Shown here: in pieces, positions 45,831 to 54,166 of the stretch
How the letters are laid out: every line of letters starts with the position of its first letter
Numbering within the stretch: position 1 is the stretch's first letter
Assembly: GCA_934278925.1 (NCBI GenBank)
Contig: CAKQWJ010000010.1
Span: 1 to 64,000 of the forward strand
DNA from: an uncultured Clostridia bacterium
GTDB taxonomy: Bacteria; Bacillota; Clostridia; Peptostreptococcales; Anaerovoracaceae
Direction: 5' to 3'
DNA length: 64,000 nucleotides
Made by a program: the position numbers and the translations under genes
Notes under the pieces: model-generated
The model's input: the letters and a program-made list of their open reading frames with translations, nothing else
The model's database searches: none
Told to the model about the DNA's origin: nothing

Positions 45831-47033
45831 TTACTTCAATGATTCTGCGATTGCATCTGCCAGAGCCACCAGAGCCTCTCTGGAGTCTTCCTTTACGGTA
45901 CCCTTGATGGTCACCATATCGCCCACGTATTCGATTCCGGTGAGCTGATCCATCATCTCCTGAACCTTCTTGCCGGCGGTCGGCGCCCAGGAGCCGCTCT
46001 GAATGATGCTGACCTTCTTGTTGGATACGCCCATGGACCGCAGCTCGGTCAGTGCCTCTTCCATTTTGATGAACATATCGCCGTTGTACGTGGTGGTGGC
46101 GATGACCAGATTGCTGAAGCGGAACACTTCCGGCAGGATGTACATCGGATCCGTGTGGGAAACGTCGATCAGCTTCATCTTGCCCACGCCCTTTGCCGCC
46201 AGCTCGCCGGCCAGAATTTCCGCACCGTTCTTGGTGTTGCCGTACGGAGAAGCGTACAGAATCAGCACGCCCTGCTCTTCTGCGGTGTAGGTGCCCCATG
46301 CGGTATACGCCGCCAGGTACTTCTCAAAATCCTTCCGGATGATGTATCCGTGCAGCGGGCAGATCATCTTGATATCCAGTCCGGATGCCTTCTTCAGCGC
46401 ACCCATGGTGAACTTTCCGAATTTGCCCACGATGGTGGTGTAATATCTCCGGGCTGCCGGCAGCCAATCTCTGTCGAAATCGTAGCAGTCCGCAAAAATA
46501 TTTCCGTCATGAGCGCCGAAGATTCCGAATGCGTCTGCGGAGAACAGGGTTCCGGTGGTCTTCTCGTAAGTCATCATCACTTCCGGCCAGTGCACCATCG
46601 GGGTATTTACGAAGGTGAACACGTGCTTTCCGGTGCTCAGCTCTTCCCCCTCTTCCACCTGAAGGAAGTTGTCGTCCAGATTCCAGCTGACGTAGTTCTT
46701 CAGCATGTTCTTGATCTTGGAGGTAGCCACGATCTTGGTCTCCGGGTGACGGCGCACCAGCTCGCACAGGGATGCGCTGTGGTCCGGCTCCACGTGGTTG
46801 ATGATGATGTAATCCAGACCCCGGCCGTTCAGCAGGTGATCCAGGTTGTCATCGAACACGCGCACTACAGAATCGTCCACCGTATCCAGCACGACGGTCT
46901 TCTCGTCATCGATAAAATAAGAATTATACGCCATTCCCTCGGTCATCGGGATGGCCCCCTCGAACATGGACAGCTTCCGGTCGTTGCCGCCGATCCAATA
47001 CATATCTTCCTGAATTTTAGTGTAGCAATACAT
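45831..47033 (-). CDS. A-type flavodiiron protein (oxygen/NO reductase)
   Basis: 400 residues. The N-terminal metallo-beta-lactamase-like domain has the diiron motif N-H-V-E-P-D-H-S near residue 81, then H-x-W-P-E and a late H-G-Y. The C-terminal flavodoxin domain (about 255-400) has I-L-Y-A-S-P-Y-G-N-T-K-N-G for FMN binding. It reduces O2 to water, or NO to N2O, protecting anaerobes; electrons normally come from rubredoxin, which is not nearby. AAGGAG precedes ATG. It heads a three-gene unit with DUF1934 and DUF1846. Confidence 0.94.
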   Translation of the reverse strand: MYCYTKIQEDMYWIGGNDRKLSMFEGAIPMTEGMAYNSYFIDDEKTVVLDTVDDSVVRVFDDNLDHLLNGRGLDYIIINHVEPDHSASLCELVRRHPETKIVATSKIKNMLKNYVSWNLDDNFLQVEEGEELSTGKHVFTFVNTPMVHWPEVMMTYEKTTGTLFSADAFGIFGAHDGNIFADCYDFDRDWLPAARRYYTTIVGKFGKFTMGALKKASGLDIKMICPLHGYIIRKDFEKYLAAYTAWGTYTAEEQGVLILYASPYGNTKNGAEILAGELAAKGVGKMKLIDVSHTDPMYILPEVFRFSNLVIATTTYNGDMFIKMEEALTELRSMGVSNKKVSIIQSGSWAPTAGKKVQEMMDQLTGIEYVGDMVTIKGTVKEDSREALVALADAIAESLK

Positions 47034-47110
47034 CTATATCTCCTTTCCGCGCCCCGATGGGCGTTCTTAAAATGCAATCTCGTTTAAGCTTAATTTAAAC
47101 ACATAGGGTT

Positions 47111-47140
47111 ATTATACACTCATAAAACGCGGATTATCAA
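47111..47140 (-). promoter_or_regulatory. Promoter of the flavodiiron operon
   Basis: TTGATA and a perfect TATAAT on the minus strand with an 18-bp spacer. On the plus strand a TATAAT (47222-47227) lies before htrA, but no -35 matches. Confidence 0.6.
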
Positions 47141-47281
47141 TAGTTTTATAACGGCTTTCATCCTCACCGCAGAAAATTCATAAAACTCTCGAATCCACAC
47201 GCGATTCTCATATTGAGAGGTTATAATAATTAGAGTTGTGTGAAAATCCATTCAAAAATTAACCACATGGAGGAAATAGAT

Positions 47282-48577
47282 ATGAACGAAAAGAATCCTT
47301 TTGATTCCATCCCCGAGGAACCGAATTTCGTCCTGGTCAATCCCGACGATCCGGACGTCAACCCTCAGGTCTGGTCGGAAACCAAAGGCGGCACGGAAGG
47401 TGTTTTTACCGGCGAAAAAAAAGCCCCAAGGAAAAAACCTTCGCCTCGGCCAAAGACGTCCGGCTCCCCTTACGTCACGAAACGCTTTCTTGCGGTGGCG
47501 CTGGTGTTTGCGGTAATCCTCAGCTCCGCTTTGGGGGCCTTCCTGGGAAGCCGAATGAGCGGCGGCGGCAGCTATTCCAACCTGGACAGCAACAGTTCGC
47601 TGGAGAGCGCTACCGGAAGCAAGCTGACCATTCAGCAGATTTATAAGAAAAATGCGGATGCGGTGGTGGAAATCAGCACCGAGGTTCCCACGAAGAGCGT
47701 GCTGGGGAACTCCGTCAGTCAGGGCGCCGGCAGCGGTGTCATCGTGAACAAGAAGGGGTACATCGCCACCAACTACCACGTCATCGAAGGAGCTAAGAAA
47801 ATCACCGTCCGCCTGCGGAACGGAAAATCCCGCTCCGCATCCGTGGTGGGCTACGATGAAGGAAACGATATCGCCGTTCTGAAAATCGGCGGCAGCGGAT
47901 ACACCGCCGTCACCATCGGCAAGAGTAAGAACGTGCAGGTGGGGGACCTGGCCGTGGCCATCGGCAACCCTTTGGGCCAGCTGGGCGGCACCACCACTTC
48001 CGGCATCATCAGCGCATTGGACCGGCAGCTGTCCATCAGTGGCAAGAAGCTGACCCTCCTTCAGACGGATACCGCCATCAACCCGGGCAACTCCGGCGGT
48101 GGCCTGTTTAACGGAAAGGGCGAGCTCATCGGTCTCGTGGTGGCCAAGGGTTCCGGCACCGGAATCGAAGGGCTGGGCTTTGCCATCCCGGTGGATACCG
48201 CCGCACCGATCATCGACGATATCATCAAGAACGGCACGATAGTGGAAAAACCGGCGGCAGGCATCAGCATTTTCGATGTCACCGAGGATCAGAAGGCCGA
48301 ATACAATGTGGACAAGGCCGGCGTGTACATCCACGAGGTGTACGGCAGCCACGCCAAGAAGGCGGGCCTCAAGGCCGGCGACCGGATTACCAAGCTGGAC
48401 GGCAAGAAAGTCACCTCCTCCAACGGCTTGATTCAGGCCATTCAGAAGAAAAAGGTGGGCGATACCGTCACCTTCACCGTGGAGCGGAACGGCAAAGAAG
48501 TGACCGCAAAGGTCAAGCTGGAGAAGGCGTCCCAGTTTGAGAACCAGACGGAGGACAGCTCGCAAGGGGAGCAATAG
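47282..48577 (+). CDS. HtrA/DegP-like membrane-anchored serine protease with PDZ domain
   Basis: 431 residues. A cytoplasmic Pro/Lys-rich head (about 1-60) precedes one membrane helix (about 63-85). The trypsin-like domain has His near 166 (N-Y-H-V-I-E-G), Asp near 196 (G-N-D-I-A-V-L) and Ser near 270 (N-P-G-N-S-G-G). One PDZ domain (about 325-415) follows. It degrades or refolds misfolded exported proteins. ATG 47282 has GGAGG 8 nt upstream; the frame extends further upstream but without a site. HtrA genes are often stress-regulated by two-component systems, but no such gene is close. Confidence 0.93.
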   Translation: MNEKNPFDSIPEEPNFVLVNPDDPDVNPQVWSETKGGTEGVFTGEKKAPRKKPSPRPKTSGSPYVTKRFLAVALVFAVILSSALGAFLGSRMSGGGSYSNLDSNSSLESATGSKLTIQQIYKKNADAVVEISTEVPTKSVLGNSVSQGAGSGVIVNKKGYIATNYHVIEGAKKITVRLRNGKSRSASVVGYDEGNDIAVLKIGGSGYTAVTIGKSKNVQVGDLAVAIGNPLGQLGGTTTSGIISALDRQLSISGKKLTLLQTDTAINPGNSGGGLFNGKGELIGLVVAKGSGTGIEGLGFAIPVDTAAPIIDDIIKNGTIVEKPAAGISIFDVTEDQKAEYNVDKAGVYIHEVYGSHAKKAGLKAGDRITKLDGKKVTSSNGLIQAIQKKKVGDTVTFTVERNGKEVTAKVKLEKASQFENQTEDSSQGEQ

Positions 48578-48585
48578 GTAATGAG

Positions 48586-48630
48586 AAAACCCTGCATCGT
48601 CAAGCAGTTGCTGACGATGCAGGGTTTTTT
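48586..48630. terminator. Bidirectional terminator between htrA and radA
   Basis: ACCCTGCATCGTCA and TGACGATGCAGGGT form a 14-bp perfect stem between AAAA and TTTTTT, serving the convergent htrA and radA genes. Confidence 0.92.
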
Positions 48631-48656
48631 AATTTTACCGGGCACCCGGGCCGCCT

Positions 48657-50024
48657 TTAGTACGCCTGGCGAATGGCTTCCATGATGTTCTCCGCTCCCA
48701 CAATGGAAATTCCGGCCAGGGTGAACTTGCTGTTCTTCTTCGGTAAGATAATTTTCTCATAGCCTAGGCGCACCGCCTCTGCCGCGATTTTCTCCGCATT
48801 CCGCACGGACCGCAGGTTTCCGGTAAGGCCAATCTCGCCGATGGCGATGGTTTTAGCGGCGGCGCACTTTCCACGGAAGGAACTGAAGATGGCCAGGGCC
48901 ACCGCCAGGTCCGTTGCGGTGCTGTCCGGCCGCATGCCCCCCACCACGTTCACGTACACGTCGTAGTTTAACAGGGAAATTCCCGCTTTCTTCTCCAGCA
49001 CGGCCAGAATCATATTCAGCCGGTTCTGATCGATGCCCAGGGCCGTTCTTCGGGCGAATCCCACATTGGACGGGCTCACCAAAGCCTGAATTTCAAAGAA
49101 CACCGGCCGGCTGCCCTCGTAGATGGCGGATACCAGCGAACCCTCTTCCTGCACATCCGGATTCTCAAGAAGGCTTCCGGAAAGATCGTTTTCCTCTTTC
49201 ATCCCCTCCGGGCCCATGCGGAAGGCCCCGATTTCTTCCGTGGTGCCGAAACGGTTTTTCAGGGAGCGGAGCACCCGCAGGTCCCGGTCCCGTTCTCCGT
49301 TAAACTGCAATACGCAGTCCACCATGTGCTCGATGGTCTTCGGGCCCGCCAGCTCGCCGGATTTGGTCACGTGGGCCACGATCATCACCGGCACGTTCTT
49401 GGTCTTGGCGAAATTCATCAGCAGGTTGGAGCAGGTCCGAATCTGGGACACGCTGCCCGCCACGGAATCGATTCCGCCGGAATACACCGTCTGGATGGAG
49501 TCGATGATTACAAAACAGGGCTGCAAGTTCTCGCAGTGGGCCAGAACGTTCTCCAGGTTGGTCTCCGGAAAAATATACAGATTCTCGGAAATTTTCCCGC
49601 AGACCCGGTCCGCCCGGAGCTTCACCTGCTCCTCGGATTCCTCGCCGCTGACGTAAAGCACCTTTCCGTAGGTTCCGGCAATATGGTTGGCCACCTGCAC
49701 GATTAAGGTAGATTTTCCGATGCCCGGCTCACCGGAAATGAGAATCAAAGATCCCAGCACGATGCCGTCTCCCAGCACCCGATCCAGTTCCCGGCTTCCG
49801 GAATGGATCCGGCTGTAGCTCTGGGTGCCCACCTCGCTCAGGGGCACCGGTCTCGCCAGCGGTGTCACCCGGCGGCGGGTATCGTCGGATTCCTTCGGTG
49901 CCGGCGCCACCTTTTGCTCCACGATGCTGTTCCAGGCGCCACAAAAGCTGCACTGCCCCTGCCAGCCGTTGCTTTCATTTCCGCACTCCGTGCATATGTA
50001 TACTGTCTTTTGTTTTTTTGCCAT
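48657..50024 (-). CDS. radA: DNA repair protein RadA
   Basis: 455 residues. The N-terminal zinc finger C-T-E-C ... C-S-F-C, the RecA-like ATPase with Walker A G-E-P-G-I-G-K-S-T, the RadA signature K-N-R-F-G and the C-terminal Lon-protease-like domain are all in place. RadA helps branch migration in recombination together with RecA. It lies 48 bp downstream of an aminotransferase gene and may share its promoter. Confidence 0.97.
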   Translation of the reverse strand: MAKKQKTVYICTECGNESNGWQGQCSFCGAWNSIVEQKVAPAPKESDDTRRRVTPLARPVPLSEVGTQSYSRIHSGSRELDRVLGDGIVLGSLILISGEPGIGKSTLIVQVANHIAGTYGKVLYVSGEESEEQVKLRADRVCGKISENLYIFPETNLENVLAHCENLQPCFVIIDSIQTVYSGGIDSVAGSVSQIRTCSNLLMNFAKTKNVPVMIVAHVTKSGELAGPKTIEHMVDCVLQFNGERDRDLRVLRSLKNRFGTTEEIGAFRMGPEGMKEENDLSGSLLENPDVQEEGSLVSAIYEGSRPVFFEIQALVSPSNVGFARRTALGIDQNRLNMILAVLEKKAGISLLNYDVYVNVVGGMRPDSTATDLAVALAIFSSFRGKCAAAKTIAIGEIGLTGNLRSVRNAEKIAAEAVRLGYEKIILPKKNSKFTLAGISIVGAENIMEAIRQAY

Positions 50025-50072
50025 ATTCCCCTTATCCTTTGTATATTTTCCCCGCTTGCCGCCCCGGACGCC

Positions 50073-51224
50073 TTAGCCCTGCGGGTTCTTGTTTTTATCG
50101 GAAGCGCCGTCGTGAATCCGCTGAACGGCTTCCAGCAGAATCGGAAACTCCTCCATCTTCGGCAGCCGAATCCGGACGAAATTCCGCTCCATGCCGGCAA
50201 AATCCGCACCGGAAACGCAAAGCACCTTGTTTTCCCAGAAAACCTTCTGCAAATCCACCGCCGGGTCGTCGTGGTACAGCACGAAAATCGACACCATGTC
50301 GTCGGTCTCCGCCATGGACAGGTGCCCCGCCCGCTTCAGTGTCTCCCGGATTTCCCGCTTCATTTTGGCGAAATCCAGCATATTGTTCCAGAAATGGTAC
50401 GGGTACATCAGCGCTTTTCCCGCCATCTCCCGGGCGAATTCGCTGACCATGTACGGGTCTCTCAGCTTCTTCATGAAGCGGATGATCGGCTTGCTTGCGA
50501 TGATGTATCCCACTCGAAGGCCCGCCAACCCGAAGGCTTTGGACATGGTGCGCACCATAATCAGGTTCGGGTACTCCTCCGTCAAGGTCATTGCGGAATT
50601 CTGGTTCGGCATAAAATCACCATACGCCTCGTCGATAACCACACCGGCACCCACTTCCAGGGCGCGATCCAGGATTTTCTCGATGGCATACAGGTTGATT
50701 ACCTGCCCCGTCGGATTGTTCGGATTGTCGATATAAATCATGGTCACATCGTCGGTAATCTGCTCCACAAAAGCATCCGGGTCGAATCGGTAATTCCGGT
50801 CGGGATTCAGGGCCACCGCCCGCCATTCCATGCCCAGCATCCGAGCGGCCATTTCCGCGTCGCTGAAGGTGGGCGCATTTCCCAGCACCACAGCTCCCGG
50901 CGCCTGAAACAACCCGAAAATCACATACAGCGCACTAATGCTTCCGTCCGCCAAAAGCACGTTCTCCGGTTCGATATCGGAATATCCTTTCCAGTATTCC
51001 CGCAGGCCGTCGTAGATTGCATGGCTGTGGGGATACGGTCCGAACCGTTTGATATCAAAATCCGCCATGGCCTCTTCCAGTGCCGGCGGAAATCCGTACG
51101 GGTTGCAGCCCTCATTGCAGTCGATGCCGCCTTCCGGCACGTGGATTACGTCTGACGCGTAGCTGATCTTCTCCTGTTCCCGCAGGGACGGGCTGATTTT
51201 CAATTCATTCTTTAATTCTTTCAT
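50073..51224 (-). CDS. Fold-type I aminotransferase, histidinol-phosphate aminotransferase-like
   Basis: 383 residues. The PLP lysine lies in T-M-S-K-A-F-G-L-A-G-L-R; N-P-N-N-P-T-G and D-E-A-Y-G-D are the usual cofactor contacts. It resembles HisC/CobD-like enzymes, with an N-terminal D-C-N-E-G-C-N-P-Y-G-F segment that I do not know from HisC. A close paralogue lies at 59544-60653 with the same motif (D-C-F-E-G-C-N-P-Y-G-F). No his genes are nearby, so a histidine role is not supported. The substrate is unknown. It precedes radA. Confidence 0.85.
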   Translation of the reverse strand: MKELKNELKISPSLREQEKISYASDVIHVPEGGIDCNEGCNPYGFPPALEEAMADFDIKRFGPYPHSHAIYDGLREYWKGYSDIEPENVLLADGSISALYVIFGLFQAPGAVVLGNAPTFSDAEMAARMLGMEWRAVALNPDRNYRFDPDAFVEQITDDVTMIYIDNPNNPTGQVINLYAIEKILDRALEVGAGVVIDEAYGDFMPNQNSAMTLTEEYPNLIMVRTMSKAFGLAGLRVGYIIASKPIIRFMKKLRDPYMVSEFAREMAGKALMYPYHFWNNMLDFAKMKREIRETLKRAGHLSMAETDDMVSIFVLYHDDPAVDLQKVFWENKVLCVSGADFAGMERNFVRIRLPKMEEFPILLEAVQRIHDGASDKNKNPQG

Positions 51225-51274
51225 TGCATTCTACCTCTGTTAAAACCAATATTGGATGCGGGTTACATGCTTCC

Positions 51275-51303
51275 ATTATACTCAAATATCCGCCGGGATG
51301 GAA
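51275..51303 (-). promoter_or_regulatory. Promoter of the aminotransferase-radA region
   Basis: TTCCAT and a perfect TATAAT on the minus strand, 17 bp apart, about 50 bp before the start. Confidence 0.55.
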
Positions 51304-51335
51304 GAGCGCGCATCGGACCGTCGCGGGAACACGAT

Positions 51336-51371
51336 AAGAAAAAGAGCGGTTCGCCGGGCGAATCGCTCTTT
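51336..51371 (-). terminator. Terminator of the transglutaminase-like gene
   Basis: AAGAGCGATTCG and CGAACCGCTCTT pair, followed by TTTTT on the minus strand, about 20 bp beyond the stop. Confidence 0.88.
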
Positions 51372-51390
51372 TCCTGTCCGATGAAATATT

Positions 51391-53103
51391 CTAGCAGTTG
51401 CAGCCTGCATCTTCTTCGAATGTGTAATTGAACGTAAAGTAAGGATTTTCTTTTGCGAATCTCCGATACGCATAGTTAAAGTGACCGTCGTATTCCACAT
51501 ACGGATAGACGAAGTAGTTCAGCGTACCGTCGTCGTTCAGCACGGCCAGACGCTGCGGAGATTTCTCCGCAGGATATTGATCCTCTGCGGTGGTAGCGCT
51601 CTGTCTCGGGTACAGTTCGATGTCGTCTCCGCCGGAGAGCATGATCCACTGTTCACTGCCGTTGCCCCAGTACCGATCCTTGATGTTCTTCCATTCCTCT
51701 TTCATTTCCGGTGATGCATCTTTTCCGCGGTACTCGTCTTCATGACGGATGATTTCTCTCAGAACCGCACTGGTATCCGCTTCCGCCCAGCCGTAGCCCG
51801 GAAGATAGTACTGCGGCTTGCACTTCTGAATGTATGTTCCCGGTTTTCCTTCCAGTTCATTCAGGGACAGACCGTAGACGCCTCTGGCCGGAACGCCTGC
51901 TGCTCGGCACAGCGCAATGAAGACGGAATTCGTATCGGTACACTTGCCGCCCTCGTTCGGGTGATTCAGAATGTACTCTGCGTTGCCGGCGCCGATTCCC
52001 GGCGTATGCTGGGTCCAATCCCGAGAGATGTTCTCGCAAACCCACTCGTAGATGGCGTGAGCTTTCTGGTATACCGTCTTTGCATTAGCGTCCTTGACGA
52101 TTTTATCTGCCGTTTCTTTCACGATTCCGCTAGTCAGGGAACCGCTTCTTTTGCTCTCCCTCAGGTACGGAGCCATTTCCTTCGTATCCACTGTTCCCTT
52201 CTCCAAAGAGGCTAAGTTGTCCGGGCGGACGATTTCCCGTCTGGAGATGTTATAGGAAAGGGTGACCGTCCGATCCTTCGGTTCTGTGTTCTCATCCCAC
52301 ACTACGTAAAGCGCCTTGTTGCCGGAGGAATCATAAGTGTACTTTGTCTCCGTTGCCTTCTCTGCCTTATAGTTGAGGGTGGAAGGGGCCACGGTCTGAT
52401 CCCGGTCCGTCTGCGGAATCGGAATCCATACCCGAGTTACCTTTCCCTTCGGGAATTTGGTCTCATCGGTAACCGATGTGGTCATCGTGACCGTTCCGCT
52501 CAGGGTCTTCAGCACCCGAATCTTCACGGAGCCCTTCTTTGCCTTGCTCATCTTGGATGTTGCCGTAATTGTAGCGACGCCCGGCTTTATACCCTTCACC
52601 AGGCCGGAGGCATTTACGGTAGCAATCTTCGTATTGCCGGAAGACCAGGTTACGGACTTGCTTGCGTAGGAAGGCGATACCGATTTCACCTTGACGGTGC
52701 AGTGATTGCCCACCCCGATTCCGGTCTCCGTGCTGATTACATTGATCTTTGTCGGAACCTTGCTGCGAACGGTGATGCGTATTTTCTTTGTCTTCTTTCC
52801 GTATTTTGCTTTTACATAAGCCGTTCCGGCCTTGTACGCTTTGACGGTAACCTTCTTGTTCTTCTTGGATTTCTTGGACGTGATCTTTACGATCTTCTTT
52901 TTGCCGGAAACCGACCATTTCACCTTCTTGTTGGCTTTGATGGTGACCTTGCTTCCGATATAGACCGTTTTGCGAGTCGGGCTGACCTTCAGCTTCGATG
53001 CGGCCGAGACGGTTTCGGTTCCCACCGCAAATGTCCCCAGCAAGAATACGAAGGCCACCAGCAGTGCGGTAAGCCGCTTCTTGGAAGAGATCTGAGTGTA
53101 CAT
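51391..53103 (-). CDS. Exported transglutaminase-like protein with Lys-rich Ig-like repeats
   Basis: 570 residues. Signal peptide (A-S-A cleavage near 35). Two Lys-rich beta modules of BIG2 type (about 36-195) are followed by a transglutaminase-like core. The catalytic Cys is in G-G-K-C-T-D-T-N-S near residue 387. The usual His of the H-C-x-A-E-x-Y-L-P-G-Y-G-W region appears to be Lys (Q-K-C-K-P-Q-Y-Y-L-P-G-Y-G-W near 429), while the Asp is kept (A-E-A-D). It may be inactive or use another base. ATG 53103 is chosen because AAAGGA is 8 nt upstream. It probably acts at the cell wall; it lies next to another exported Lys-rich protein. Confidence 0.78.
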   Translation of the reverse strand: MYTQISSKKRLTALLVAFVFLLGTFAVGTETVSAASKLKVSPTRKTVYIGSKVTIKANKKVKWSVSGKKKIVKITSKKSKKNKKVTVKAYKAGTAYVKAKYGKKTKKIRITVRSKVPTKINVISTETGIGVGNHCTVKVKSVSPSYASKSVTWSSGNTKIATVNASGLVKGIKPGVATITATSKMSKAKKGSVKIRVLKTLSGTVTMTTSVTDETKFPKGKVTRVWIPIPQTDRDQTVAPSTLNYKAEKATETKYTYDSSGNKALYVVWDENTEPKDRTVTLSYNISRREIVRPDNLASLEKGTVDTKEMAPYLRESKRSGSLTSGIVKETADKIVKDANAKTVYQKAHAIYEWVCENISRDWTQHTPGIGAGNAEYILNHPNEGGKCTDTNSVFIALCRAAGVPARGVYGLSLNELEGKPGTYIQKCKPQYYLPGYGWAEADTSAVLREIIRHEDEYRGKDASPEMKEEWKNIKDRYWGNGSEQWIMLSGGDDIELYPRQSATTAEDQYPAEKSPQRLAVLNDDGTLNYFVYPYVEYDGHFNYAYRRFAKENPYFTFNYTFEEDAGCNC

Positions 53104-53140
53104 ATGCATTTCCTTTCTTTAATAAAAATACACAGGTTGC

Positions 53141-53177
53141 GAAAAGGGAGAGCTGAGAACCCCCAACTCCCCCTTCG
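53141..53177 (-). terminator. Possible terminator of the rhodanese-like gene
   Basis: GAAGGGGGAG and CTCTCCCTTTTC form an imperfect stem with a short T-run on the minus strand. Confidence 0.5.
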
Positions 53178-53206
53178 TCATTCAAATTATCAAAACTCCA
53201 AGAGTC

Positions 53207-53890
53207 TTACTGTGCTGCCGGTGTCTCTACCTTCTCAACATCGTATCCGGCATCTACCCATGCGGAGATTCCGCCGCCGTAACGGTATACGTTGGTGTAT
53301 CCCTGCTTAACCAGATATGCAGCGGCAACGTGAGAACGAGCGCATCCGATGTGACCGCAGTATACTACGATCTTGGTGTTCTTGTCCGCAACAACGTACT
53401 TCTTCACAACCTTCTTATAGTAATATACCTTCTTCTTACTCTTCTTGGTCTTTCTGTTGGACTTCTTCAGCTTCTTGTATGTCTTCTTGGAAACCTTGGT
53501 CCAGGTCGTCTTTGTGACGGTCTTCTTGGACAGCAGCGGCTTTACCTGCTTCATCAAGTCGGCCTTCTCTGCGGAAGTGTATTCCTTCTCGGTCATCGGT
53601 GCAACAGAGTTGATAGCACCCGGTACGTGCTGCTTGTTGTAAGAATCCTCTGCCGGCATGGTATCTACGACAATCATCTTGTCCTTCTTGTCCACCCAGT
53701 TCTTCAGGGTTGCAGTATCAACCAGCTTGTATTTGCCGGCCTTAGTCTCGTTCATGAAGTTGTAGGTAACTTTTTCGACATCATTTTCCTTCGGTGCGTT
53801 ACCGCTCCATGTGGCAGCAAACACACTGGAGCTCATGCCAACGCTCATTACGAGAGCTAGAGCAAGAGCCAAAACATTTCTCTTCTTCAT
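53207..53890 (-). CDS. Exported rhodanese-like protein with Lys-rich insertion
   Basis: 227 residues. A signal peptide ends near V-F-A-A. The first half of a rhodanese domain (D-T-M-P-A-E-D-S-Y-N-K-Q-H-V-P-G-A-I-N) is followed by an insertion of about 45 residues with Lys-Lys-Ser-Lys-type repeats. The active-site loop Y-C-G-H-I-G-C-A-R-S-H with the sulfur-carrying Cys and G-Y-T-N-V-Y-R-Y-G-G-G then follow. It could transfer sulfane sulfur outside the membrane. AGGAGG is 5 nt before ATG. The Lys-rich insertion resembles the modules of the neighbouring transglutaminase-like protein and may bind the anionic cell wall. Confidence 0.82.
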   Translation of the reverse strand: MKKRNVLALALALVMSVGMSSSVFAATWSGNAPKENDVEKVTYNFMNETKAGKYKLVDTATLKNWVDKKDKMIVVDTMPAEDSYNKQHVPGAINSVAPMTEKEYTSAEKADLMKQVKPLLSKKTVTKTTWTKVSKKTYKKLKKSNRKTKKSKKKVYYYKKVVKKYVVADKNTKIVVYCGHIGCARSHVAAAYLVKQGYTNVYRYGGGISAWVDAGYDVEKVETPAAQ

Positions 53891-53929
53891 AATTCCTCCT
53901 AACATTTATGAAAAACATTTTACGTTTGT

Positions 53930-53958
53930 ATTATAGTACCCATGAAATCCAACTTCAA
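53930..53958 (-). promoter_or_regulatory. Promoter of the rhodanese-like gene
   Basis: TTGAAG and a perfect TATAAT on the minus strand, 17 bp apart, about 40 bp before the start. Confidence 0.7.
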
Positions 53959-54083
53959 TATATTGGCGGCGATTCGTGCATTCAAAGAAATTATAATTCA
54001 TTTCTTGCATATAGAAAAAAGCTATACGCAAGTTCGACGGCCCGCGCTGCGGGGAGCACTCCGTCCCGATCCGCGCCCGCAGA

Positions 54084-54123
54084 AAAACGCCGCACTGAAT
54101 CCGGTGCGGCGTCAGACTGAAGA
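54084..54123 (-). terminator. Left inverted hairpin repeat; terminator of the regulator gene
   Basis: A G+C-rich palindrome (ACGCCGCAC/GTGCGGCGT) with TCAGACTGAAGA beside it. On the minus strand it is followed by TTTTT, so it ends the regulator transcript. The reverse complement recurs at 60864-60903 with 37 of 40 identical bases. Confidence 0.8.
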
Positions 54124-54125
54124 AC

Positions 54126-54144
54126 CCCTCCGAAGAGGATGGCT
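54126..54144 (+). repeat. Left copy of a 19-bp direct repeat flanking the A+T-rich block
   Basis: CCCTCCGAAGAGGATGGCT is identical to 60796-60814, in the same orientation, 6670 bp away. Confidence 0.8.
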
Positions 54145-54166
54145 TCACAATGCTTCAATATCAAAT

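Noticed and set aside
50073..51224. Histidine biosynthesis gene hisC
   Set aside because: The sequence is HisC-like, but no his genes are nearby and its paralogue lies in an amidohydrolase cassette, so another substrate is likelier.
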